Below, piece by piece: positions 32,501 to 47,500 of a DNA stretch of 64,000 bases. Made by a program: the position numbers and the translations under genes. The stretch comes from Clitoria ternatea. Taxonomy: Eukaryota; Streptophyta; Magnoliopsida; Fabales; Fabaceae. Under the pieces are notes generated by a model. That model was not told the DNA's origin and did not search any database. It worked only from the letters and a program-made list of their open reading frames with translations. Positions within the stretch are counted from its first letter, which is position 1, and each line of letters opens with the position of its first letter. The stretch spans positions 186,628,501 through 186,692,500 of the forward strand of contig CM075669.1 of the NCBI GenBank assembly GCA_037962975.1. Reading direction: 5' to 3'.

Positions 32501-35500
32501 ACCATATACACTTCTCTTCTAGTTCACCATGTAAAAATGCATTGTTAACATCAAACTGATGTAACTCTTAACCAAGGTTGTTAAAACGTAGATTCTATTT
32601 TGAGACAAAAGGGATTGTCGAAACATAGATTCGTAGTGTCGTAAGACGACATGTAAGAGTTTACAAAAAATGATAAATTATATATAAATGTAAATACTAT
32701 CAAACTAAACTCATAAAATTCATAAGCAAATAAATAACTAAAAACATATAAGTAACTTTAAAATAAACTGAAACCCATGTCATAAATCAAATAACCATTG
32801 AAAAAAGTAGCTACTGCATAAATTAATACCCATTAGTACTGGTTCCAAGTAATATCCGTCTCTGTTTTCTTCTTTTTTGACCCATTAGTAACCACAAACC
32901 CATTAAATAAACAAAACAAACCAATTAAATAAACAAAGAGAAAACAGGGGGATCAGTATGCATGTCAAAACTGAAAAGTGAAAAGCACTTTGATGGGGAA
33001 AACAATAAAATATTCATAGTGGGTGAGAGAGTCCGAGAATGAGAGGGAGTTATTATTATTAGATAAAGCCAAAGGGTGACCAACAAGCACACAAAAACTG
33101 AAAAGTGAAAAACACTTTGATGGGGAAAACAATAAAATATTCATAGTGGGTGAGAGAGTTTGACAATGAGAGGGAGTAATTATTATTAGATAAATGCCAA
33201 AGGGTGACTGGTAAGTATGTGAAAACCGAAAAACATATAAAAATTGATTGTGGGTTGACAGAGATGGAGCTCGTCAGAGATAGTGGGTATGAGGTTGACG
33301 GAGATAGATCTTGCCGGAGAAAAAACCAAAGGGTGCGAGGTTGACAAAGAAAAAGAGAGTGAGTCAAAGAGAAGGATGAGGTTGAGCCGAATATTTTTTC
33401 CCATTTCAGGCACTACAGAGATGGCTCCATCTCCACGTCCCTACATCTTGGCTCACATCACTGCTTCGTCTCCACTAGAAGGTGTTTCTGCCCTAAATGT
33501 GGCTCGCCAAGTGTTGGGTGGTGCCGTAGACTAATCCATCTCTATGAGTCGAGATGTGAGTTTACCAACCATACTCCCAATCAAAGTGAGCTACCAATGA
33601 CAGATCATTCATATAGTATTCATTTTAGCTACTAGGGCAAAAGTTTTTTCATAATCAATCCCATCCTTTTGCAACTAGTCTAGCTTTGTAGCGGCTTATA
33701 GTGCCATCAGATGATACTTCACAGTGTAGACCTATCTGCAACCTACTGCCCCCTTATCTTTGAACCTTTTAACAATCTCTCGAGTCTCGATGTTTCTTAG
33801 AGCACTCATCTCCTCATTCATGGCTCGAACCCAATTCTTGTCCTTTAAGGCTTCTTGAATTGTCTTAGGAATCGATATAAACTAAATGGTTGAACGAAAA
33901 CTTTGGTGTTGTATAGAGAGGTGTTTAGTGGAAAAAAAATGGGAAATAGGTATTTGGTACAAGACCTTTTGGCTTTTCTCGAGGAAATAGGTAAGTCATC
34001 AGAACCTTGAGAGGAAGGAAAAGGAATATCTAAGGTTTCAAAATTACTTACCTCCGGTTTAGGTAGTTGGGGTTGTTGTTGGACCAGGTCGGGTTTTCGC
34101 CTTCTCTGTAAACAATTATTGAACTAGTTGGAACATATTTGCTGACATGCTTAGTTTGAGCCTCTTCCTCTATAAGTTTCTCCTGAGTATTATCAAAAGA
34201 AGGTGTTGAGTTGTGCAAATAGATAGATAAAAGGACAACAAGAGAAAGACTCAACAACAGATTCAACTTCCAACCGATTCTCCCCCTGAAGCTAAGGGCT
34301 GAGTAGAATGTTAGACTGTCAAACCGGCAGATTGTCACCTTTTTATCTTTTTACTGAATTGAGTCTGAACCATATTATACAAGTTTTTAAACAATGGTAC
34401 TACCTCCTTTTTATCCTTCATTAGAAAATCCATGTTATACGTGAGCAATCATCAATGAGAAACAAACCATTTTGCATAAAAGATATTTGCAATAGAAACA
34501 GGCCCCTAAACTTCAGATGAATTAGATCAAATGGCTCAACACTTTTATTATCATGACTAGAAAAAGAAGTAGATGATGTTTAGAAAACTAACAAATATCA
34601 CATTTAAAAGACTCAACCAATTGTGTTTTAAACAAATCAAGAAACATAGACCTAAGAACACTAAAGGGAGGATGACCTAGATGTTTGTGTTGAAGCTAGA
34701 TTAGGGATTGTGTAGACTGAGCACTTGTTTGGAGACATGATTGTGACACTTTCTTCTTGGCACTATATTGTGGTTCCATGCTTTGCAAGTAATATAACCG
34801 GCCATGTTCCTTAGTAACTTCAATCGTCTTCCCCGTTGTAAGATCCTTAAGATACAATGAGATGGGAAAAAGGTTATAGAACAGTTTAGATCATGAATGG
34901 GTTTCTAAACAGATATGAGGTTATTGGAAAGGTGAGGAACATGCAACACATTTTTAATTATTAAGGACAGGGTAAGGGGAATGTTTCCTTTTCCGGCAAC
35001 AGAGGCACGGGAACCATTAGCAACAGTGATGAATTGTTTCCTAGATGAACTATAGGTAAGTAAACTAGAGGAGTGAGGTGTCATATGGCTAGTGGTTCCA
35101 TAGTCAATGTTCCAGATATCCTCAGGTATAGTGCCAGAAACAATAAAAGAAAAGAACTAAGAGTTCTTACCAGTCATGGCTAGAGAACAAGTGCTAGAAG
35201 GCTTACTAAATGACTTAGGTTGACCGGTCTTAGTCTTAGATGCCAGCAAGTTGGCGGAAGGGATTGTTGGAAGATTGTGAGCACTCAAAGGGACAAGCAG
35301 AGTTACCTTTGGTCTTTCAGCAACCATATTCCTCAAATAGAACTTGAAAAATCACAATAGAGAAGGGGAAAACGAATGAGGGGCAAGGGTTGCAAGCTAA
35401 ACGCCCAAACAAACGTTAAGAACGGTACTCGGAAAGGGCATCCACAAGGTGGATAGGGGTAGGGAAGGCCAGTGACCCTTTTTGTGGAAGCGGTGTTGCG

Positions 35501-38500
35501 AACGGAGGTCAGAAGAGTGGTGCGTGAATTGCATGCGCTAACAAATTCACCGATATGTGCGGTGGTTTCCGGTGGTGGTGTTTTGGGTTCTGGCCGATCT
35601 GGGTGCGTGGTTCCAACGGTGGTGGTGCGGTTCAAATCGGAGCACCCTAGAACATTCTGATGAAGGCAGTGGCGTGGGTTAGTGAGGGAGCACATTCTTT
35701 GAGTAGCGCTTTCGCAAAAAGACACCGGATTTATAATGAAGGCAGGTTCGATATAAAATCAAAGTGCAATGAAGGCACCGGGCTTAAAAAAGGTTGCTAC
35801 TTAGACTGCAAAGAAGGCGGTAGGAACTGTAGCGGAAGCAAAGTAGAACCCCCCAAGATCGGGAGCTTTGATACCAACTTGAAACTTTATAAATTCAATA
35901 TATTTTGTATGCATAAAGTGGTTCGTACAATATATAGACCTTAATTTGATCTAAAAAAAGAATCTAATAATTACATAATCTCCTATTTCTGCACACATTA
36001 ATTACATAATTAAAGAACAAATCAATCAGAAATATTTTTTTCACCGATATGTATAAGGCTTTTGCATAAGCAGTCATGTGAAAAAAAGCAATGCTAAAAG
36101 TTTGATTGATTGTTATTCCTTTAAGCCTTACTAAATGTTGCATTTATGTTAGCTTTAAAAATAAGCCGTGAGTCTGATTTGCTTTTCAGATTGGTTGTTT
36201 AGAAGGAATTCAATTATAGTCAGGCTTTTCAAGAATGGTTGGTTAACATAGAAGATATAATACTCCAAAAGAATGATGTATATTTTTTATCCATGCACAA
36301 TGTTGGTATGATATTTATCAGTCATTTACATGGTTGTCAAACTCTAGTTTCAACTTGTAGAACCGTACGTTTCTATGTTTCTACTTGTGGAAAACATGTT
36401 AAAACGGTTGGAGACTTGGACCCTCTCAGACCCGGGTAGACTCATTCAAACTTGGGCAAACTCGTGAGTTCAAGCGAGTCCACGAGTCTACATAATTCAA
36501 AACCCTAATTCCCAATTTATTGAAACGAACCGCTTTAGTCCTCTGTTTCCCTTTTTTTTAGTTTCATACAGCCACTCTTCTTCATGCGAACATGCCTGGC
36601 CTTGCTGTAACCTCGTGCGACGACCTTCGACTGCGCGCGACACCCACCACCGTTTTTTTGACTCCGACTCCGACACCAACACCAACGCCGACTGCGCAAC
36701 ACCCACCCATCGTTTTGGCCCCTGTTTCCTGTTTCTTTCTTTTTTCTTCCTCGTGAGAAACCTGTTTCGAACGTGACCTACGAATTGTGAATCTTTTTCG
36801 CGAACCCTCTGTTTTGAGTGGGTGACATCCACCACCGTCCTTTGACGCCGACACCAACACCTGTTCGCGCTCTGTTTTGCGCTCCGCGATCTGTACCATG
36901 CCACCATGTGAAAAACCCACCACTAACGGGTTCGTTTGTGTTTTTTTTCCTCCTTTCTTCATTTTAATTGAAGGGAAGCATATTCCTTCTAATTTCTTCT
37001 CATCGTCTGCGTGTTCCTCTATGTTCAACATATCTTTTAACTATTTTAGGATGTTATATCTTGTTTGGATGCATGTCTGATATTAGTTTTATATAATTGT
37101 TAGTATGAGGGAAACTTTTACAAGTTTACGAGTCTAGTTAGCGAGTCGAGTCTACCTAGTTTAGGTAGACTCTAGTCTGACAACCATGGTCATTTATGTA
37201 TTCTACTTTGCCTTTTGGATAGTCAAATTTTACATGTCATCTTTTTCTTTCTTCCCCTAATTATTAATATGCATGGAAGTTTAATGTTTTATTTATTAGT
37301 CTGTTAGAGTCATTTAACATGCTTGCTTTTAGGATACATCGTTCCATAGTTTCTAGAAAGTGATTTTTGATTACTGTTCTGAAAAATAGATATGTTGTCA
37401 TGGCTCATAAAAGTAGTAGTTTAGTTTTCTACTAGGGTTTCACTAATCACTCAAGTCATACATTGTTGAATGTTGTTGATATGATATATGTTACTATTTT
37501 AAACTTTAAATTGTTTTCCATCTGACAATTAGATTTCCATTCTAGCAAAAAGCACTGGAAGCAGCAATGAATGATATAAACAACTCTTTTGGAAAGGGCA
37601 GTGTTACAAGACTGGGAAGTGCTGGTGGAGCTTTGGTGTATGCTTCTTCTTTATTCTGTCATCTGTCTCACTTATGTTCCCCACCCCACTCAATTGTATT
37701 AAATTGTTGATAAACACCAGTTTGTTCCCTATCACTATTTTCTGTGATTTAGGTCAGATGACATGACGTATTGTTTTTCATCTTGAATATTGCAGTGAAA
37801 CTTTTCCCAGTGGCTGTTTGACGTTGGACTGTGCTTTAGGTGGTGGTCTTCCTAAAGGAAGAATTGTAGAGGTATTGCCTGTATACTTGTTGCGGTCCAT
37901 TTCATTTTGTGACTGTATTTACATGTCTGTGATATGTGTAATCAGTACCCAAGGTTTGTTTGTCTAGTTAGTTGGAGCCAGTAAGTAGTTAGACTTAGTT
38001 AGTCGTTGATATCTGTTAATTTGTGGGGCGAGTAGTATAATATCTATGTCCACCAATTAGGCTTCTGTTTGTCATGGGTACCTGTGCGGGTACCCGTGGC
38101 TATGGGTAATTGTCATCCCTAGCCTGTGAGAGTGAGCATCTTGTCATTTTTAAGAGTTTATGACCCTTTGGGCATTGGGAGAGTTCTAGGTCGCTCAAAT
38201 ACTAGAGAATTTGTATTAGAGTCTTCCTTTTTTCTCTCTAAGCCAGTTTCTACCAGATTGGGATTTCATTTAAATTTGGTATAGTTTGCTGCTTTTGATG
38301 CAAAAACCACCAGAAATTTGAGTTAAGCATTAAAACTGCTGCAACTTTTCGATGCTTCATTTTGCATTGCATGATAGATTTGTTGGTTCTTCTATTTTTT
38401 CCCCTTAACTTATTTGTTTTGTCAGGGGCAAGCTGACATTACTTGCCTTTTTTATATCCAGATATTTGGACCAGAAAGCAGTGGGAAGACCACCTTAGCA

Positions 38501-41500
38501 CTTCATGCTATTGCAGAAGTGCAGGTTATTCATCTATTTAGAGCTTTCATAATCATTAATTCGTGATCAATGATCATGAGGATTCACTTTATATAAACGT
38601 CTTTTTGGGATCGATGTTCAATTTTGTTATGATGTGCAGAAGTTAGGAGGCAATGCAATGCTTGTTGACGCTGAGCATGCTTTTGATCCTGCATATTCTA
38701 AAGCATTAGGAGTGGATGTTGAAAATTTGATTGTGTGCCAACCTGATCATGGAGAGATGGCTCTTGAGAGTAATATATTTGCCTTTAATATGGTTGTGTT
38801 GGAATGAATAAGATAATTTTGGCAGTGTCCATATTGCCATAGCATGGTGATGTTTGGTGTCTATGAATTGATTGAAGTTTCCATATTATAGTTGCAGACC
38901 GTATGTGTAGATCTGGAGCCATAGATCTCATTTGTGTGGATTCTGTCTCAGCTCTCACTCCACGAGCTGAAATTGAAGTAAACAACTACTCTTGATTTTA
39001 GTTGTTTTTCTTAATAATATTAGAGACTGGTTTTCATTCTAAATGTATATATTTTTTATATAAATGCATAGGGGGAGATTGGAATGCAGCAAATGGGATT
39101 GCAAGCTCGTCTTATGAGCCAAGCTTTGCGTAAGATGTCTGGAAATGCCTCTAAAGCTGGTTGTACTCTTATATTTTTGAATCAAATAAGATATAAGGTA
39201 CTTGTTTTTTATTAATCTTTCATTCTTCTTGTAGACTGCATACATTTAATTATAATGATGTATCTGATTGAGAAGAAACAAGGTTAATCCCCAATTACGG
39301 AGCAAAGTTTGAGGGTCTGGACCTCCTACCCTAAAGTTCCCATCCCAATTTCTAAAAAATGACAAGATGTTCTCTCTCACAGCTCACCCTGTAATTTATA
39401 GGTAGTCTATCACGATTCTCCTCTATCTTAGCTTAACAATCTAAGGGATATCAATAACAAACTAAATCCCTTGCCCTCAAGATAGCGTATAGCTTCCGAA
39501 AACCAAGTTCCCCTAGCTTGCATTTGCTGAAGAGACAGTTCCACTAGCTTGTATCATCTTGTCCTCAGGGATCATATACAATGTTGTCAAAATGTGAGTT
39601 GGAACGTAGGATCGTAAGTTGTGATTTTCACATAGATTTTCGAGTGAAGATTCGATCAGAATCGTGTTCAGGTGTGAACTCTTGGAATGGCACAACCTGA
39701 AGTGTGAAAATGTAAGAACATCCTAAATCGAACGTCTCTGGAAGGTTAAAGCAGCGCATCTGTTTTTTCCTCAAAACCTAGGTTTGCGGGTCACTAACTA
39801 TAAAAAATAGAAATCCCTATTTTTTAAATTTATACAAGCCCCGTAAGGAGGTGTAAGCACATCTACCTCTTAAAATGCACGATGTGGTGAGACAGCCCTA
39901 ACTCTTGCCTCATGCACACACATCATCAATTGCCATTATGATTCTTTTCCCTCGCTTGCTCTTTCAATTCAACTACCACCAACCATTCAACAATGTTTTT
40001 TGCTTCTCCCTTTGTTTTTTGCAACCCAAAACAGAGACCCAAGTCAATATAGCAAGTGCTTCTCTCTTTGTTTATTTAGTTGTTTTTTGTTGAGAGAGAA
40101 AGAGAAAACGAGAGAGCATATGAATTCCGTGTGTTGTGACCACAACGGAGCTTTTACTTTTATAGGGAAATATACATAATTACATGATATACAGTTTCCT
40201 ATTAGATAGAATCAATCTAATTAATCCTAATATATACGATTACTATTCTAATACTCCCCCTCAAGTTGGAGTATATAAGTCGTATGCACCAAGCTTGTTA
40301 CATATATAGTCAATTTGAGGACTCCTTAGAGATTTAGTGAAAACATCCGCTAGCTGATCATTAAAACTAACAAAACTAGTGGATATTTCACTAGACATGA
40401 CTTTCTCTTTGACAAAATGACAGTTAATTTCAATATGCTTCGTTCTCTGGAAAACTGGAGTCAAGGCAATATGCATAGCAAGTATCATCTGTGCAGCCTC
40501 TCCAAACTGAAGTTCCCAAAGCAATTGTTTGAGCCATATGAGCTCCTAACTCGCCATAGCCATAGCACGGTACTCTGCCTCCGCACTGTACTTGATTACA
40601 ACACTTTGCTTCTTCTCTTCTGAGAGACAAGATTACCTCCGACAAAAATACAATATTCGGAAGTGGACCTTCTATCAATAGGGGAACCTGCCCAATCAGC
40701 ATATCCCATAACTCGAGTGTGTCCTCTGTCTTTATGTAACAGGCCCTTTCCTAGATCTTTCTTGATATATCGAACAATGCGGGTCATTGCATCCCAATGT
40801 TCCTTACAAGGAGAGTTCAGGAACTGACTTACCACACTGACTGCATATAAGATATCTAGGCGAGTGATAATGAGATAGTTCAACTTTCCAACTAAGCATC
40901 TGTATCTTTCAGGATCCGAAAGAGGTTCTCCTGATTTGGTGGGAGCTTGACATTTGGATCCATGAGAGTGTCGACTGATTTGGAATTTAACAAGATGGGT
41001 CTTCAAGCGGTCAACTGTTCCGTTAGGGCCAACCTTCACCGTATACACCCATCGACAACCAATAATAGACTTCCCTAGTGGTAGAGGGACGAGGTCCCAA
41101 GTTCCACTGCTCTGTAATGCACACATTTCATCCATCATAAATTGTTTCCATCCAAGATGGGTAAAGACATCTCTTGTATTCTTAGGAATAAAAACAAAGG
41201 ACAAAGAAGAAAGACAAGAGTAATATGATGGAGATATGCGATGATAACTCAAAGCAGTATAGTGAGGAGAAAGATTACGAGTAGAACGGATACCTTTGCA
41301 AAGTGCAATGGGAAGATCCGACCCAGGAGGTGGGATCGGAGAAGAGGTCGGATAAGTGGGCTTAGGATGCGAGTCTTTAATCGTGTCAGTTGCAGGTGTC
41401 AGCAATACAAGACGAGGCCGACGCTGATGAACCTGTAAAGGAGGAGGAAGAGGAAGAGGGTTTGGAGGGGAAGGAGACTTCTTGGGAGGAGAAAAAAGGA

Positions 41501-44500
41501 CTATAAGAGTAGTCACAAGAAGAGGAGGCTCTGGTGGAGGTACTCCAAACCCAAAGAAGAGAACATCTTCAAAGAAGGTGACATCTTCAGAGATAAAATA
41601 CCCACGAAGAATAGCAAAGTAACACTTGTATCCTTTCTGTGAGCGGGGATACCTGACAAAAATACATTTGTGAGATCGAACAAATAATTTATCAATCTCA
41701 GGACCAAGAAGATGAGGAACAAGTAGAACCAAAGACTCGAGGGGGTAAAGGATGAACTGGACAATGAGGATATAGAACCTGATGAGGAATTTTACCTTTA
41801 AAAATAGAGCAAGGCATACGGTTGATGAGATAACACGCAGTAAGAATTGCGACACCCTATAACTGAAGAGGGACATGAGAATGAAGAAGAGTTTGAGTTG
41901 TGTCTAGAAGAAGTTTATTTTTACACTCAGCAACCCCATTTTGTTGGGGTGTATAAGAGTAAGAAGTCTGGTGCAACATACCATGAGGTGCCATTAAAGT
42001 CTAAAATTGGTTAGACAAATATTCACGTGCATGGTCACTTTGAAAAGTACGCATGGAGATCCTAAATTGAGTTTTTATTTATGGAAAAAGACTGAAAATA
42101 GAAAATAACTTAGAATGGTCTTTCATTAAATATAACCAAGTGCAATGGGAAAAATCATCTATAAAGTTAACAAAATACATAGGTCCTAAAGAAGATAAAA
42201 ATACGACTCAAACTCCAAATGTCCGAATGAACCAAAGCAAAAGGGGATGAGGCCCGATTATTAATGTGGTTAGGAAAGGGAGTATGAGTATTCTTACCTA
42301 GCTGGCATGACTCACACGACAAAGACTCTAATATAAAAAAACTAGGAACTAATTTTCTTAACGCATCCATATTTGGATGTCCTAACTGAGCATAAATGAG
42401 AAGATGGGACACTGATGCCAAACCAACAAGAGATGGCCTGTTAAGTTGATAGAGGCCGTGAGACTTACATTCGAAAGCAAATCATCTTCCCTGTTTTTTG
42501 GTCTTGTAGAGAAACAGAATCTTTAGTAAAAGAGATGACACAATCAAGAGTACGAGTAAGCTGGCTAATGGATAACAAATTAAAAGGGGCACCAGGAACA
42601 TTATCAATAGAAAGAGAAGGAAGAGGATGGACAATACCAATACCTTGGGACTGTGTTTGTGAACCATTGACCATAATGATAGAAGGTAAGTAACCGGTGG
42701 TAGAAAGGGAAGAAAAAAGAGACTTATTGCCAGTAATATGGTCGGTGGCCCTTGAATCAAAGATCCAAAGAATGGGAGATGCCAACAAAGGAGTTACTAG
42801 TGTGTGCAACAACAATAGTGGAAGCGGAGGCCTGACGTTCTTCACACCACTTTTCAGGAAGTAATTGTGATAGAGTCGGATCTGGCAGCAACGGCGGAGT
42901 GGAAGACGGTGTAGGGGGCACAAATGTTTGAGCAACCTAAGCAGTGCGAGGAGGGCGACCATGAAGTTTCCATCACCTTTCAATGTTGTGGCCTGGTTTG
43001 AGACAGTGTTCGCAATTAGGATATAGCCTGCCCTTTTTATGAGGGATACTGTCGTTGCAGGAAAACAAAGTGGAAACATCAAGAAGAGGAACAATGGAGC
43101 AGTCATGGGTGTGCTGGAAGAGAGAAAAAAACAGGGGTAGCAACGGTAAAAGGGCCAAACGGGAAAAGAAGACCAGATCAGGGTAGAGGAGACTAAGGTG
43201 AGCAAAGGCCAGTTGGCTATGGTGGCGTTAGTGGCTGGACGTGCGGCGCATAGGAGCGGCGCGTGGAGTTATGCATAGTGGACGATGGTGACGTGTGTGG
43301 GCACCTGGGGTCTCTGATCAGGGCGCCTTTGGCGGGTATCAGCTGGTCTTGGAGAGAGGAAGCCGGCTATGGGGTTGCCGCTCGGAAAAGGCCGGCGGAG
43401 GAGGAGGGAGTGGCAGGAAGGGACCAAAAAGAGACACCAGAGGAAGACTGGTCAAAGGTTTCGAAACCCTGGAGAGAGTTAGGGTTTTGAAGTATTTTAG
43501 CACATCTTAGAGATTAGTTTTCCCTATTTGTTTCCATATTTCTTAGTATCTCAAGATTTGTTTCCTTATTCAGTTAATACTACTATTTGTATAAATAAAG
43601 GATAGTATTCTAGGTTTTATTTATGTGCACATCCAGTCATCTTCATATCGTAATATATTGAGTCAATATCTATTTTTATTTCACTATCTCTAGTTTCTTT
43701 CTCTCCCCGCATGCCTTATTTTTCTAATGATTTCAGCCCAATTAACTAACTACATAGATTTCCAACTAACTAATTATTCTACTAACTATATTTGATCAAG
43801 TTCCTATTGTATAAGCGCTATAAATTCCAGCTTCTTAATCATTTTCATAGCAGCTCACTCATGTAATCTGTTAAAGAAGCAGCATTTGATAATGTGATTT
43901 TTGTTTTTATTTACTTTTGTAGATTGGTGTCTATTATGGAAATCCAGAAGTGACTAGTGGTGGAATTGCATTGAAGTTCTTTGCATCGCTTCGGCTAGAA
44001 GTTCGTCCAATAGGGAAGATAAAGTCTGTAAGCACAATAGTCTGTCATATCATAATATTGTATATCATCATATACCTTGCTGTTGTCCACTAGCCTGTGT
44101 ATTCCAAAATATCAGCTGTTTTTACATGCTAACAAGTAACAACTACTTGTTATTGGTATTATATTTTGACTATAATGTCAAAGCTATTTTACGTGAAGCA
44201 CTGTTGTCTGATTTTCATTTTCTTAGGCTAAAGGAGATGAAGAAATTGGCCTTAAAGTTCGTGTAAGAGTGCAAAAGAGCAAGGTGAATGACAATATTTG
44301 TATATTTCAAAATTTTCTATTCATTTTTATAATCTTGCTTTGCATAATCACTTGAAAGTTTCATTTTAAACTTGCCAAAGTAGCAATTTTAACTCTTTCT
44401 TTCCCGTCATTTATCTTTCTCTCTGTTTCTTTACTGAACTTATTTGTGTTGATGCTATGGTATGTACTGAAAAAGTGACACTTTGAACTTATATGATAAA

Positions 44501-47500
44501 TTGATAATTTAAATTTCATTTCATCATACCAACTCAAGAATATTGTGTGGCTAGAAACTTTAAAATTTGTTTTGGCTGCTGGCGTTATCCACTTGCTTAT
44601 GTTTATGAATGTGCGTCGACATATTCAACTGACAAAAATTAAGAGCTTGCTTAGTTTCAGAGAATGGTTTCTGTTCTCATTTCTTATTTTTATAAATAGT
44701 TACCAAAAAGCCACTTAAAGTTGTGTTTGTATGTGTGTGTGTAATATTGTTTTCAATGATTTTGTACAGGAAACAATAAATACAACAAAAATGTTGTGGC
44801 CTCTTCGATTGCACTTCAATTTTAGATTTTGAAAACCTTTTTGTAAAATAATTTTTAACAAGGAAGAAGTTTTAAATGTGGGTTAAAAAATGAAAATGGA
44901 AACTGAACAAGTTTATTTGTTTTCATATTTTGTATTTTAACACTAAAGAAGATATTTTTTTTTAAAAGAATTGATTTTAAAAAAAGTAGTCTTTAAGAAC
45001 AGGTGTTTGTGTTCTATAATTTTTAAGAACAGAAAACTGTTTCTAAAAGCTAGTAACAGAGTGACATTAATGAGACATTTTGTAGTTATTTTTGAAAATA
45101 AGAAATAAAAATAAAAAATATTTTCTCATACAAAAAATGTAGGTAATTCACTCGAAATAATGTGACATTTTTGTAATTATTTGTGAAAGTAAAAATGATA
45201 ACAAAAATATTTTCTCAAACCTAACATGCCCTAAAATATAAGGCAATTCATTTGATGTTTTGGCTCATCAATTCATTCTAGTTCAACTGGCATTCATTTT
45301 GTAGATATCGTTTCTTCACTGGCATTTTATTTGTACTTACTTCTGTGGGTAGTGCGTTTAGAAGAGTTAATGGAGAGTTCATGAAAGTAGCTTATGACTC
45401 CCGTAGGTTCTTTTTAACTTATTTCAATTTCAATAAGCTTTTAAGTGTAGCTTATGACATTAAGTCCTTCTAAGTCTATTCTAACAAGTAACCTGATCAA
45501 ATATACTACAAGCTTTCATGTTAAAATAACTTAATGCATAAGCTCTTATATATGTACCTAAATGCATCCTAAATCTAGTACACATATCTATTTATACTAA
45601 TATTTAACTCCTAAACCAACTGCATGTTTGTTTTCAACTTATTTTGTACTGTAATTGCTTACTTTTGTCAGTTTTCAAGGAGAGCTTTTGAAAATTAAGT
45701 GATTATTTCCTCAATCAATCACAATCTAACATGCAAGTATGCAACTAATCAAATAAGGAAACAAATTAGGATATAATTAAACATTTAAATCATTGTGAGG
45801 CGCTCTAAGTTATCTAAAGATACAACCAGGACATTATCAGATTATTTTTTTTTTACAATCTAAATATTATGCTGTATTTTTCACTGTTTTATACCATATG
45901 CTGGAGGTCCTTAGCTTATGAACTTTGTTTTAGGTATCAAGGCCATACAAACTAGCTGAATTTGAAATAATTTTTGGAGAGGGAGTTAGTAAGCTGGTGA
46001 GTCTCGCAACATAAACAGCATTTATAACTCTCAGAATTTGTCATTAATTTGACAACTCTTTTTGAATGCAGGGCTGCATTTTAGATTGTGCAGAAATGAT
46101 GGATGTTGTCTCAAAGAAGGGCTCTTGGTACAGCTATGGAGACCACCGGTACTGTCCCCCAACTTCTCTCTGAAGCTTAGTATTTATTTATTCGATAGTC
46201 TCTTTCCTTTTCTGTGTATGTGTATCCTCCAAATTCCAATTTAAGGACTTGACAAGTCCAGCGCAATGAGAAGTTGGTAAGACAGTTGGTTTGTGGAACA
46301 AGATTTGATTTTGTTTTTCTCTTTTGGCTTCATTTTGTCCCTTAACTTTGTTTATCTCATTCTCCATCTAAATGGATTGGCGTATCCTACTCTGTTGTAA
46401 GGAGCTTAGCTCTCAGCTGCTTGTGTGTTTCACACCTATTAGTTAATTAGGATTGCTGAGCTGTTGCACAGTCAGCATCCCCGAGTCAGTTATCCTAGCA
46501 CCTTCTGGATATGTTTAGTGTCTACTCTATAAATACCTATCAGTGCCTCTGTAAGTAACTTCTCATTTTCAGAATTTCAGAATAGCAATATGAATTCAGT
46601 CTCTGTTTTCTCTTGTATATTTCTCTCTTTCTCGATCAATCTGTTTCTATGAAAATGGTTGGTGTGGTCTTTATACGTGAGCTTGCATGGCTTAACATTA
46701 ACCATCCAATACGTGTCTTGAAACAGGTTGGGACAGGGAAGGGACAAAGCAATGCAATACTTAAAGGAAAACACACATCTTTTAGAAGAAATTGAAAAGG
46801 TTGGGTGATCTGAATCTGCTATATGCTACTGACTGTTCAATAGATCTGATGCTGCATATTCTGTCTCTTAAAAGTGATGTAGTGCAATTGTGCTTGCTGC
46901 ATGTTTACACCTTTACCAATTCACTCTATTGTCTGATAGAGAACTGGAATATGAGATGATCTTGCCAAGTTCTTTTAATGGTATGATTTGGGTGCCTGAT
47001 TTCATTGTTAAGTCTATTATTCTCCAAGTGTATCTGGTCACCAAGCAGTGGATACGTGGGTATAACCATTGAAACTTTTGTATCTAACTCTAGCTATAAT
47101 CATTGCCGGGGTGCAGTCATATTAGCGTCTTCTTGAGAATTAGGTCCTTGGCTTATCTCTTGTTAGGAAGAAGTGAAGCGAAGCCTACTTATAGGATGGG
47201 CAATTGTTGTTTGGAGTCATCAATGGTCTTTAGTTGAGGTCAAGGTCTTTATTTGTTAATGGTATGTTTGTAGGTAGATTTAATAGTGGTCAATGTTGTT
47301 GCAACTTTGTTGGTAGATTTCAGGGGTAAGCTACATTTGATCAAATAGGTACATATATGCTAGCCTTCCTGTTTGCGGTGGCAGGGACACTTACAGGAAC
47401 TACTCAAAGTTTAAACCCACAGGTAGGAAGCTTGCGCACTGGGTTGTGCCCTTTTTAACTAAGTTTAGGGGGAGGAGGGGTTGTACCGTTCTAAGGATAG

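Larger units (their letters stand above)
31410..35260 (-). pseudogene. Copia G pol (protease, integrase, RT, RNase H remnants)
   Basis: From 3' to 5' in the element: RNase H (EAYTNANYTGSTIDRRS, then QSSAKAEFRFM, HIEIDPNFIKEKL, 31410-31919), RT (LLVYVDHMIIAGDDEAE, KYFLGIEVAHSKQG, up to FDVNNAFLHGEL at about 32540), and after insertion H the RT start (IDYEKTFA, NWVRAMNEEMSAL, 33600-33850). Integrase and zinc-finger traces lie at 34400-34700 (HLGHP) and protease traces at 35050-35150. The catalytic YVDD is YVDH. Many stops and frameshifts. Confidence 0.8.
31227..36043 (-). mobile_element. Ty1/copia element G in RECA1 intron 1
   Basis: Direct repeats of about 165-175 bases form short LTRs (31227-31399 and 35880-36043). 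There is a polypurine tract (GAGGGGGAGTA, minus strand, about 31401-31411) and a primer binding site (TGGTATCAAAGC, 35865-35876). It lies antisense to the host gene. The gag region is mostly missing and pol is degenerate, so it is old and non-autonomous. A separate element H is inserted in its reverse transcriptase. Confidence 0.85.
40089..43490 (-). mobile_element. Ty1/copia element J in RECA1 intron 7, 5' truncated
   Basis: A short 3' LTR (about 40089-40253) and polypurine tract (TTGAGGGGGAGTA, minus strand) are followed by RNase H, RT, integrase, protease and gag traces up to about 43490. No matching 5' LTR is visible on the right. It lies antisense to the host gene. Part of the RT is deleted. 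Confidence 0.75.

Noticed and set aside
36497..37031. Minus-strand frames of 136 and 149 codons
   Set aside because: They are arginine-rich or VGVGVG-type translations of simple GC-rich sequence within a TIR element, with no domain and no conservation signal.
46149..46726. TATA-like CTCTATAAATACC in intron 11, suggesting a small solo copia LTR
   Set aside because: I could not find TG/CA termini or a target duplication; the idea stays unproven.
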